Shown: piece after piece, positions 1 through 5,865 of the stretch
How positions within the stretch are numbered: the stretch's first letter is position 1
Layout: each line of letters begins with the position of its first letter
Assembly: GCA_024275815.1 (NCBI GenBank)
Contig: JAJRYI010000078.1
Coordinates: 1 to 5,942, forward strand
Length of the DNA: 5,942 nucleotides
Origin: Actinomycetes bacterium
Lineage (GTDB): Bacteria; Actinomycetota; Acidimicrobiia; Spongiisociales; UBA5794
Direction of reading: 5' to 3'
Notes under the pieces: generated by a model
Databases searched by the model: none
Told to the model about the DNA's origin: nothing
The model's input: only the letters and a program-made list of their open reading frames with translations
Position numbers and translations under genes: made by a program

Positions 1-1
1 C

Positions 2-592
2 GTTGGTGTCAACGGGACGGGGAAGACGACCAGTATCGCCAAGATCGCGAACGAGCTCGTGAGCGCCGACTCATCGGTCGTTCTCGGCGCGGCAGACACG
101 TTTCGAGCCGCCGCCGACACACAGCTGCGGGCCTGGGGGGATCGCGTCGGTGTTCCCGTCGTGTCGGGTACAACGGGCGCCGATCCCGCCTCGGTCGCTT
201 TCGATGCGTTCTCGAGGGCGAAGAGCGATGGTGCCGATGTGGTGATCATCGACACGGCCGGGCGGCTTCACAGCCAGACCAACCTGATGGACGAACTCGG
301 CAAGGTGGCGCGGATTCTCGAGCGTGAGGCGGGGGCTGTCGACGAGATCCTGCTCGTCCTCGACGGGACGACCGGTCAGAACGGGCTGGCACAAGCGAAA
401 GCCTTCACCGACGCCGTCGGTGTAACCGGTCTCGTGCTGACGAAACTCGACGGGACGTCACGCGGTGGTATCGCTGTTGCCGTCGAGCGGACACTGGGAG
501 TCCCTGTGAAGTACATCGGTGTGGGCGAGGGAATGGACGACCTCCTACCATTCGATCCTGAAGCTTTCGTCGAGGCGTTGATCGCGAGGTAG
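2..592 (+). CDS. ftsY: FtsY, signal recognition particle receptor GTPase (5'-truncated by window edge)
   Basis: FtsY is the membrane-associated SRP receptor. Its NG GTPase domain pairs with Ffh to deliver ribosome-nascent chain complexes to the Sec translocon. The frame is open from base 2, so this is the last 196 residues of a longer protein; the N-terminal A region and N domain lie outside the window. The visible G domain starts with the P-loop GVNGTGKTT (partial residues 2-10). It continues with the DTFRAAA box (32-38), DTAGR (84-88) and TKLDG (147-151), and ends in the characteristic GVGEGMDDLLPFDPEAF segment. That ending and the lack of an M domain separate it from Ffh. A GTG at 59 could be mistaken for a start, but the P-loop lies upstream of it, so the gene runs in from the left. 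It ends 2 nt before cdd, so the two are probably cotranscribed. Confidence 0.96.
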   Translation, partial: VGVNGTGKTTSIAKIANELVSADSSVVLGAADTFRAAADTQLRAWGDRVGVPVVSGTTGADPASVAFDAFSRAKSDGADVVIIDTAGRLHSQTNLMDELGKVARILEREAGAVDEILLVLDGTTGQNGLAQAKAFTDAVGVTGLVLTKLDGTSRGGIAVAVERTLGVPVKYIGVGEGMDDLLPFDPEAFVEALIAR

Positions 593-594
593 CC

Positions 595-987
595 ATGACC
601 GATGCCGAGTTGCTTGATGTGGCGGCTGAGGCAGCCGAACGTTCCTACTCGCCGTACTCGCACTTCCGGGTCGGGGCAGCCGTCGTCACGGATGCAGGCG
701 AGGTCGTTACGGGTGCGAACATCGAGAACGCTGCCTTCGGTGCGTCGATATGTGCCGAGGCGAACGCGATCACCAACGCGATCGGTGGGGGAGCGAGAGC
801 CATCGCGGTCGTAGCGGTGGTCTGCCTCGACGGCGAGCTGTGCACGCCGTGTGGAAACTGCCGTCAGATCATGAGGGAGTTTCAGGTCGAACGTATCGTC
901 CTCAGCTCGCCTGATGGCTCACCGGTCGCCGTCACGGTCGAAGATCTTCTCCCGATGTCCTTCGGTCCCGAAGCCCTTCGGGAGTAG
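595..987 (+). CDS. cdd: Cytidine deaminase, homotetrameric zinc type
   Basis: It catalyses hydrolytic deamination of cytidine and deoxycytidine to uridine and deoxyuridine in the cytosol, as part of pyrimidine salvage. The 130-residue length is typical of the tetrameric class. Visible motifs are the N-terminal YSPYSHFRVGAA, the ribose-binding NIEN (Asn42, Glu44), CAE (Cys53 zinc ligand, Glu55 proton shuttle) and PCGNCRQ (Cys86 and Cys89 zinc ligands). This three-Cys zinc site marks the Bacillus-type tetramer rather than the His-containing E. coli dimer. Residue 56, after the catalytic Glu, is Ala where the B. subtilis enzyme has Arg. The start is ATG 595, 2 nt after the ftsY stop, with GAGGT (586-590) inside the end of ftsY as a short-spaced ribosome site. 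The other salvage genes of the window lie on the opposite strand beyond etfA and etfB. Confidence 0.96.
   Translation: MTDAELLDVAAEAAERSYSPYSHFRVGAAVVTDAGEVVTGANIENAAFGASICAEANAITNAIGGGARAIAVVAVVCLDGELCTPCGNCRQIMREFQVERIVLSSPDGSPVAVTVEDLLPMSFGPEALRE
966..983 (+). repeat. Inverted repeat at the end of cdd
   Basis: TCCCGAA (966-972) and TTCGGGA (977-983) form a perfect 7-bp stem with a GCCC loop. The repeat ends one base before the cdd stop codon at 985-987. It overlaps the last codons, so coding constraint may explain part of it. As RNA it would make a compact 3'-end hairpin just ahead of the larger hairpin in the intergenic gap. Whether it has a function is inference. Confidence 0.5.
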
Positions 988-1000
988 GGCACGTGACGAA

Positions 1001-1035
1001 CGAACGGCCGCCGGTACGGAGCCGACGGCCGTTCG
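1001..1035. terminator. Probable bidirectional transcription terminator between cdd and etfA
   Basis: The 59-bp gap between the convergent ends of cdd and etfA holds an inverted repeat with 14-nt arms at 1001-1014 and 1022-1035. There is one C/A mismatch (1011 against 1025) and a 7-nt loop. The outer ten pairs, CGAACGGCCG against CGGCCGTTCG, are perfect. No T-tract follows on either strand, so it is not a classical intrinsic terminator. GC-rich hairpins without a U-tail are commonly proposed as terminators in high-GC bacteria. Its position between two converging transcripts, and its near symmetry, favour action in both directions. Confidence 0.65.
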
Positions 1036-1046
1036 CTACGAGAGGG

Positions 1047-1997
1047 TCAGCTCCTGGACTTGAGTGCCTCGATGAGCTGCGGGACGACCTTGTGGAGGTC
1101 GCCGACGACACCAAGGTCGGCGAGCGCGAAGATCGGTGCGTCGGGGTCCTTGTTGATCGCGATGATCGTCGAGGAGCCCTTCATACCCACGATGTGCTGC
1201 ATTGCACCTGAGATACCTGCAGCGATGTAGACGCTCGGCTTGACCGTCTTTCCCGTCTGGCCGATCTGATACGAGTAGGGGACCCAGCCGGCGTCCACGA
1301 CAGCCCGTGTCCCTCCCACGGCACCGCCGAGGAGACCGGCGAGTTCGTCGAGCATCGCGAACTTGTCTGGCGCACCGAGACCGCGTCCACCCGATACGAC
1401 GATCTGCGCGGCTTCCAGGTCTGGCCCTTCGGAGGCCTCGACGTGGCGTTCGGTGATCGTTGCACCACCGGAGCGGCCGGTGTCGGGCAATGCGACCGTG
1501 TGAACCTCGGGGCTGCCTCCTCCCGTGTCCTCCGAGACGAACACCTTCGGTCTCGTGATCACGAGAGCAGGACCGTCGAGAACGACCTGCGTCGTTACCG
1601 AGAGGCTGCCACCGAGGATCTCGGATGTGACCGTGACGGTGTCTTGGAGCGAGACGTCGAGGCCGTTGGCAACGACCGGTGCACCGAGACGTGCGGACAG
1701 GCGTCCGGCGACGTCGCGGTCGGTGTTCCCCATGCCGAACAGGACGAGCTTCGTATCGGACCCCTCGAGCAACTCACCGAGAGCCCGTGCAGCAGGAGCG
1801 GCCGGAAGGACGTCGCCGGTGTCGAGGTGGTAGACCGTGCCGGCTCCGTGAGCACCGAGCACAGCGAACGCCTCAGGCGAGCCGGCTCCCACGTAGAACA
1901 CGGCAGTGTCGCCCATCGAGTTCGCTTTCGAAACGAGTTCGAGCGATCCGGGGGTCGGTGCCCCATCGATCTCCTCTGCGAATACCCAGATAGCCAT
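1047..1997 (-). CDS. etfA: Electron transfer flavoprotein alpha subunit (FixB-like)
   Basis: EtfA binds the FAD of the EtfAB heterodimer, which takes electrons from acyl-CoA and other flavin dehydrogenases and passes them to an ETF:quinone oxidoreductase. The 316-residue protein has the two expected parts. An N-terminal alpha/beta domain starts at MAIWVFAEE. The C-terminal FAD domain has SGGRGLG (202-208), TRAVVDAGW (230-238), QIGQTGKTV (244-252), GISGAMQH (261-268, with the flavin-contacting His268) and INKDPDAPIF (281-290). The ATG at 1997 is 1 nt from the etfB stop and has an AAGGTGA ribosome site (2004-2010) with a 6-nt spacer, inside the end of etfB. Expression is therefore coupled to etfB. 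The last residues, KSRS, end just before the putative bidirectional terminator. No partner dehydrogenase or ETF-QO gene is in the window, so the electron donor cannot be named. Confidence 0.96.
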   Translation of the reverse strand: MAIWVFAEEIDGAPTPGSLELVSKANSMGDTAVFYVGAGSPEAFAVLGAHGAGTVYHLDTGDVLPAAPAARALGELLEGSDTKLVLFGMGNTDRDVAGRLSARLGAPVVANGLDVSLQDTVTVTSEILGGSLSVTTQVVLDGPALVITRPKVFVSEDTGGGSPEVHTVALPDTGRSGGATITERHVEASEGPDLEAAQIVVSGGRGLGAPDKFAMLDELAGLLGGAVGGTRAVVDAGWVPYSYQIGQTGKTVKPSVYIAAGISGAMQHIVGMKGSSTIIAINKDPDAPIFALADLGVVGDLHKVVPQLIEALKSRS

Positions 1998-1998
1998 C

Positions 1999-2757
1999 TC
2001 AGATCACCTTCACTTCTTCGAGGAGTTCGACGATCTTGAGGTACGCCTCACCATCGTCCTCGACCAGCTCACCGGCAGCCCGTGATGCCACGGGCTCGAC
2101 GGCGATGACCGCTTGTGTGACGACGGGCTCAACACCGAGGTCCGCTGCGGTCGCTGTGTCCACCGGCTTCGACTTCGCCTGCATGATCCCCTTGAACGTC
2201 GGGTACCGCGGTTCGACGGCACCTGCGGTCACGGCAACGACGGCAGGGAGAGGGCTGGTGACCGTCTCGTACCCCGACGCTGTCTGTCGTTCGATCGTGA
2301 CCGTGTCATCGGCGACGGAGAAGCCTCGGGCGAACGAGAGACACGGAACGTCGAGCAGCTCGGACATCATCTGTGGCACGACGCCGCTGTAGCCGTCGGT
2401 CGACTCGGTGCCGGTGATGACGAGATCGAACCCTTCACGTTGCACGGCAGCGCTCAGGATCCTGGCCGTCGTCAGGGCGTCGGAACCCTTGAGGTCCTCG
2501 TCGTCGACGAGAACTGCCTTGTCTGCTCCCATCGCAAGTGCCTGGCGGATGCCCTGCAGCGATCCCGATGGTGACATCGAGAAGAGGGTGACGGTTCCTT
2601 CGGTCGCTTCGGCAAGCTGGAGACCGACCTCGACACCGACACGGTCTGTGTCGTCGAGGACCTGGTCGTTCGGACGCACGACCCAGTGGTTCTCGCCATC
2701 GAGCTCGTACGGGGTTGCCGGGTCCGGAATCTGTTTTACACAGACCGCGATGTTCAT
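1999..2757 (-). CDS. etfB: Electron transfer flavoprotein beta subunit (FixA-like)
   Basis: EtfB is the partner of EtfA. In classical ETFs it carries AMP and supplies the loop that docks onto dehydrogenases. The protein starts MNIAVCVKQIPDPAT and is 252 residues long, normal for the family. It shows ALAMGADKAVLVDD (75-86 region), GTESTDGYSG (116-125, nucleotide-binding loop) and the EtfB signature region EPRYPTFKGIMQAKSK (182-197). The frame is open upstream to an ATG at 2793. I chose ATG 2757 because AAAGGAG (2768-2774) lies 10 nt before it and homologues start at this MNIxVCVKQ; the 12 extra residues look like leader. This is the strongest ribosome site in the window. The sequence alone does not tell me whether this is a classical or an electron-bifurcating ETF, though overall resemblance is to actinobacterial FixA. 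Confidence 0.95.
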   Translation of the reverse strand: MNIAVCVKQIPDPATPYELDGENHWVVRPNDQVLDDTDRVGVEVGLQLAEATEGTVTLFSMSPSGSLQGIRQALAMGADKAVLVDDEDLKGSDALTTARILSAAVQREGFDLVITGTESTDGYSGVVPQMMSELLDVPCLSFARGFSVADDTVTIERQTASGYETVTSPLPAVVAVTAGAVEPRYPTFKGIMQAKSKPVDTATAADLGVEPVVTQAVIAVEPVASRAAGELVEDDGEAYLKIVELLEEVKVI

Positions 2758-2791
2758 GGCGTTGCCGCTCCTTTGGTGGGAATCGTTGTGC

Positions 2792-2819
2792 ATGTTACGG
2801 ACTTTGAGTGCTTGCCCAA
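2792..2819 (-). promoter_or_regulatory. Possible promoter for etfBA
   Basis: Read on the minus strand, TTGGGC (2814-2819) and TAACAT (2792-2797) are 16 nt apart. They match the sigma-70 consensus at 3 of 6 and 4 of 6 positions, and the -10 fits TAnnnT. The start would fall about 25-30 nt before the etfB ATG, just upstream of its strong ribosome site. The 69-bp gap after the PNP gene is the only real break in the minus-strand gene string, which makes a separate promoter reasonable. No clear terminator follows the PNP stop, so readthrough is also possible. The match is weak. Confidence 0.3.
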
Positions 2820-2826
2820 AAACCGC

Positions 2827-3660
2827 TCAGTCATCGTGGGCGACGAGGATGGGGAGGAACCGGTCGAGCACCTTGGTGAAGGTCGCCCTGGTTCGCTCGG
2901 CGGTGGCGGTCACGTCGGTGTGACTCAGCGGCTTGGGTGAGATCCCTGCAGCGAGGTTGGTCACGAGCGAGATGGCGGCGACCTCGGCTCCCATGTGATT
3001 CGCTGCGATCACCTCGGGAACGGTGGACATTCCAACGAGGTCCGCCCCCATGGTCCTGGCCATCGTGACCTCGGCCGGTGTTTCGTACGTCGGGCCGAGG
3101 AACCATGCGTAGACCCCCTCGTGGACGGGGAGGTCGAGGTCGGTGAGCACAGCGGCGAGATCCCATCGCAGGCCGGCGGTGTAGGCGTTGGTGAGATCGA
3201 GGAACCTTGGCCCAAGCCGGTCGTCGTTCGGGCCGGTGAGGGGGTTCATACCTGAGAGGTTCAGGTGATCTGAGATGATGATGAGGTCGCCAGGTGAGAA
3301 CGCGGGGTTGATGCCTCCTGCAGCGTTTGTGAGGAGTACCCGTCTCGCCCCCGCTTTGATCGCGGTGCGTACTCCGAACACGACGTCACTCATCGGCCAC
3401 CCCTCATAGGCATGGACGCGCCCGGACATGACGAGGAGTCGCCGGTCACAGATCGGGGCACTGATGAGGGATCCACCGTGGCCGGTCACCTTCGGTACCG
3501 GGAAGCCCGGAACGTCCTCGTACGGGATCCTCACAGCGTCGGGGAGTTGCTCTGCGTACTCCCCGAGACCAGAGCCGAGGACGACGAGAGCGTCGTGTTG
3601 GGACACGCCCGTGCGAGCGGTAAGGAACGCAGCTGCAGCAGCGATCGCGTGGTAGCTCAT
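2827..3660 (-). CDS. punA: Purine nucleoside phosphorylase, trimeric (PNP-I / PunA) type
   Basis: It cleaves purine (deoxy)nucleosides with phosphate into the free base and (deoxy)ribose-1-phosphate. The 277-residue protein follows the trimeric NP-II fold family rather than hexameric DeoD. Motifs are VLGSGLG (phosphate Ser30), GHGG (His61), GRVHAYEG (Arg81, His83), TNAAGGIN (111-118), GPTYETPAE (Glu193), GMSTVPEV (Met211, Ser212), TNLAAG (Asn235) and His247. The Glu and Asn pair matches the residues that give 6-oxopurine (inosine, guanosine) preference in the mammalian enzyme. GMSTVPEV instead of the TMPQE type argues against methylthioadenosine phosphorylase. The start ATG (3658-3660) overlaps the deoA stop as ATGA. 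There is no evident Shine-Dalgarno before it, so translation probably depends on ribosomes finishing deoA. It is the last gene of the upp operon, 69 bp before etfB. Confidence 0.94.
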   Translation of the reverse strand: MSYHAIAAAAAFLTARTGVSQHDALVVLGSGLGEYAEQLPDAVRIPYEDVPGFPVPKVTGHGGSLISAPICDRRLLVMSGRVHAYEGWPMSDVVFGVRTAIKAGARRVLLTNAAGGINPAFSPGDLIIISDHLNLSGMNPLTGPNDDRLGPRFLDLTNAYTAGLRWDLAAVLTDLDLPVHEGVYAWFLGPTYETPAEVTMARTMGADLVGMSTVPEVIAANHMGAEVAAISLVTNLAAGISPKPLSHTDVTATAERTRATFTKVLDRFLPILVAHDD

Positions 3661-4964
3661 CGCAGCGTTGCGAGGATCAGATCAGGCGGCGTGGTGGGGA
3701 CCTCTGATATCGACCACGCATCGCGTGCTGTGGCAAGAGCACTGTCGAGTTTGCCGCGGTCACGGTACGAAACGACAGCGAGAGGTTCTCCCTTCGTCAC
3801 GGTGGTACCGATCTTCGCCTTGATCGAGAACCCGACACCGGGGTCGACCATGTCGTCTTTCCTCGCGCGTCCGGCACCGAGCCGGACGCCTGCAGTGCCG
3901 ATCGCGAAGGCGTCGCACGATGAGACCCAGCCGTCGTGAGGGGCTTCGATGACGTGCTCGTAGGGCGCGATCTCGAGACGTTCGGGGTGCTCGATGTAGG
4001 ACGGGTCTCCTCCCTGGGCTTCGGTGAGGCGAACCATCGTTTCGAACGCTGTCCCCGAGTCGAGTGCCTTCTCCACCCGTGCCTGGGCCGAGAGGAGGTC
4101 CGACTCGCCGGCGAGCATCAGCATCTCGGAGGCGAAGCGGATCGTCAGTTCGGTGACGTCGTCGGGTCCCTCCCCCCGGAGCACGGCGACGGACTCCTGG
4201 ATCTCGTTGGCGTTCCCGACCGCCTCGCCGAGCGGCTGATCCATGTTCGTGAGGATCGCGGTGACGGGCGTGTCGTGGCTCGCCCCGATATCGACCATCG
4301 TGGTGGCGAGTTCCGTCGCATCCGCCGTGGTCTTCATGAAGGCCCCGCTACCCACCTTGACATCGAGGAGGAGCCCGTCGAGATCCTCAGCGAGCTTCTT
4401 GGACATGATCGACGACGAGATGAGCGGCACCGAGGGCACGGTTCCGGTCGCGTCTCGCAGCGCGTAGATCCTGCGGTCTGCCGGGACGAGGCTCTCGGTC
4501 TGGCCGACCATCACCATGCCGATGTCTTCGAGTTGACCTGCGAACACGTCAGGGTCGATGTCGACCGAGAACCCCGGTATCGATTCGAGCTTGTCGAGTG
4601 TGCCTCCCGTGTGTCCGAGGCCTCGCCCCGACATCATCGGGACCGCCACACCGCACGCTGCGACGATGGGGGCAAGCGGGATCGATATCTTGTCGCCGAC
4701 GCCACCGGTGGAGTGCTTGTCGATCTTCGCCTTGCCGACGGTCGACAGATCGAGAACATCTCCCGAGTGCAGCATCGCTTCTGTCCAGGCTGCGAGTTCT
4801 ACCCTGGACATGCCGCGAAAGAGGACCGCCATCAAGAATGCGGAGAGTTGGTAGTCGGGCAAGGCGTCGGCTGTGTACTGCGTGATGATCCACGCAAGCT
4901 CGTCTGGAGTGAGGCTCTCCCCGTCGCGCTTTCTGCCGATGAGCTCGACCATCGAGTAGGTCAT
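3657..4964 (-). CDS. deoA: Thymidine / pyrimidine-nucleoside phosphorylase
   Basis: It is a nucleoside phosphorylase of the NP-II family that splits thymidine and deoxyuridine (and uridine in the PyNP subtype) into base and sugar-1-phosphate. At 435 residues it matches both E. coli DeoA and Bacillus Pdp. The phosphate-site KHSTGGVGDK (83-92) and the family signature SGRGLGHTGGTLDKLE (112-127) are complete. The base-contacting residues Arg170, Ser185 and Lys189 are in place in YALRDATGTV and SSIMSKK. The C-terminal domain (about 340-435) carries the usual GRARKDDMVDPGVGF segment. Residue 110, before the signature, is Met as in E. coli TP. The start ATG (4962-4964) overlaps the stop of the upstream gene as ATGA, with a weak GAGAG upstream. 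An internal ATG four codons later is the alternative start. Its own stop overlaps the PNP start in the same way. Confidence 0.95.
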   Translation of the reverse strand: MTYSMVELIGRKRDGESLTPDELAWIITQYTADALPDYQLSAFLMAVLFRGMSRVELAAWTEAMLHSGDVLDLSTVGKAKIDKHSTGGVGDKISIPLAPIVAACGVAVPMMSGRGLGHTGGTLDKLESIPGFSVDIDPDVFAGQLEDIGMVMVGQTESLVPADRRIYALRDATGTVPSVPLISSSIMSKKLAEDLDGLLLDVKVGSGAFMKTTADATELATTMVDIGASHDTPVTAILTNMDQPLGEAVGNANEIQESVAVLRGEGPDDVTELTIRFASEMLMLAGESDLLSAQARVEKALDSGTAFETMVRLTEAQGGDPSYIEHPERLEIAPYEHVIEAPHDGWVSSCDAFAIGTAGVRLGAGRARKDDMVDPGVGFSIKAKIGTTVTKGEPLAVVSYRDRGKLDSALATARDAWSISEVPTTPPDLILATLR

Positions 4965-5248
4965 CGTGCGTCTCTCATGACAACGGCTCCGTTCCAGATC
5001 TCGACACCTTCACCGCGTAAACGCTCTGCATGATCGGCCTCGAGTCCAGGCACGAGGCGCCCGTTGGCCGCGATCACGCGCCACCACGGTAATCCGGGTG
5101 TCGAGCGAAGGAGGTTCCCAACGGCACGGGCAGCACCGGGGAGCCCTGCCTCCTCGGCAACCTCGCCGTACGTGGAGATCTCGCCACGAGGTATCGCCTC
5201 CACCGTCTCGATGACGGCGCGGGCGAAGCGATCCTCGTGGGTCCTCAT
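4961..5248 (-). CDS. Alkyltransferase-like protein (MGMT fold without acceptor Cys)
   Basis: This 95-residue protein is the DNA-binding C-terminal domain of the O6-alkylguanine-DNA alkyltransferase family standing alone. It has RGEISTYGEVA (21-31, with nucleotide-flipping Tyr27), the helix-turn-helix part GAARAVGNLLR (38-48, with Arg41 at the finger position) and PWWRVIAANGRL (54-65). Where true MGMTs have PCHRV with the alkyl-accepting Cys, this protein has PWWRV, so it cannot repair by alkyl transfer. Such Atl/YbaZ-type proteins bind O6-alkylguanine and are known to flag it for nucleotide excision repair. I chose ATG 5248 because homology begins there (MRTHEDRFARAV) and because its A is shared with the upp stop (TGATG). 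The open frame upstream to 5455 is only the upp gene read in another frame. Its 3' end overlaps deoA by ATGA. The function call is firm at family level; the cellular pathway in this organism is inferred. Confidence 0.9.
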   Translation of the reverse strand: MRTHEDRFARAVIETVEAIPRGEISTYGEVAEEAGLPGAARAVGNLLRSTPGLPWWRVIAANGRLVPGLEADHAERLRGEGVEIWNGAVVMRDAR

Positions 5249-5865
5249 CACAGGGTTCCGAACAACCGGTCTCCCATGTCGCCGAGCCCGGGGACGATGT
5301 AGAAGTTCTCGTTGAGTTCCCGGTCGTGTGCTGCAGCGATGATCTGGACGTCGGGGTGGTCCTCGTACATCTTCTTCACACCGTCGGGTGCAGTGACCAC
5401 GCAGAGCGCAGTGATGGATTTGGCACCTGACCCCTTGACCTTGTCCACTGCCCACGAAAGTGAACCCCCGGTCGCGAGCATGGGTTCACAGATCAGCACC
5501 GAGGCATCGGAGAGGTCCGGGAGCTTTGCGTAGTACTCCTGCGGCTGTGCGGTTTCCTCGTTCCTCGCGACTCCGGCGAAGCCAACCTTGACGTTGGGGA
5601 TCATCTCGAGCACGGCGTCGAGCATGCCGAGGCCTGCACGAAGCACCGGTACTGCGACGACGTTGTCGATCGCGTAGCCGACGGTCGGCTCCATCGGTGT
5701 CTCGATCTCTATCTGCTGGAGCGGGAGGCGCTTCGTTGCCTCCATCACGAGCGAGTAAGCGAGACCCTTGGCTGCTGCGCGGAACTGCTGCGGTTCGGTG
5801 TCCTTGTTGCGGAGAATGGTCAGGTAGTGACGGGCAAGGGGGTGGTCGATGACGGTGAGATTCAT
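5248..5865 (-). CDS. upp: Uracil phosphoribosyltransferase
   Basis: It converts uracil and PRPP to UMP and pyrophosphate in the cytosol, recovering uracil released by nucleoside phosphorolysis or taken up from outside. The 205-residue length is close to the usual 208-210. Motifs are VPVLRAGLGM (72-81, Arg76), VARNEET (99-105, Arg101), the PRPP-binding loop EPMLATGGS (127-135) and the uracil-binding C terminus YIVPGLGDMGDRLFGT (189-204). The PRPP loop begins with Glu where most family members have Asp. The start at 5865 (MNLTVIDHPL) is preferred over an in-frame ATG 11 codons upstream because GAGGAA (5870-5875) lies just before it and family alignment starts here. It is the first gene of the four-gene minus-strand operon; its stop shares one base with the next start. 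Confidence 0.96.
   Translation of the reverse strand: MNLTVIDHPLARHYLTILRNKDTEPQQFRAAAKGLAYSLVMEATKRLPLQQIEIETPMEPTVGYAIDNVVAVPVLRAGLGMLDAVLEMIPNVKVGFAGVARNEETAQPQEYYAKLPDLSDASVLICEPMLATGGSLSWAVDKVKGSGAKSITALCVVTAPDGVKKMYEDHPDVQIIAAAHDRELNENFYIVPGLGDMGDRLFGTL

Noticed and set aside
59..592. Complete short FtsY-like gene starting at GTG 59
   Set aside because: The in-frame P-loop GVNGTGKTT is encoded upstream from base 2, so the gene is merely cut by the window edge.
1443..2039. Plus-strand open frame (198 codons) antisense to etfA
   Set aside because: It is a shadow of etfA with low-complexity composition, no ribosome site and no family resemblance.
2758..2793. Upstream ATG adding 12 residues to EtfB
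   Set aside because: The strong AAAGGAG site lies between the two ATGs and correctly precedes the downstream one, and family members start at MNIxVCVKQ.
2800..2826. Terminator after the PNP gene
   Set aside because: The TTTTT run on the minus strand is not preceded by a stable hairpin; the best stem is about 5 bp with a wobble and lies downstream of it.
3250..3266. Inverted repeat ACCTGA / TCAGGT with a 5-base loop
   Set aside because: It is short, lies in the middle of the PNP coding sequence, and is of a size expected by chance in a GC-rich gene.
3936..5033. Long plus-strand open frame (365 codons) antisense to deoA
   Set aside because: Its composition is Arg/Asp/Gly/His-rich as expected for the antisense of a high-GC gene, it has no recognisable domain, and it lies opposite deoA, whose motifs are complete.
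4961..5455. Longer 164-residue version of the alkyltransferase-like protein
   Set aside because: The first 69 residues are upp read in another frame, rich in Arg/Cys/His, with no homology. The start at 5248 restores family length and the TGATG junction.
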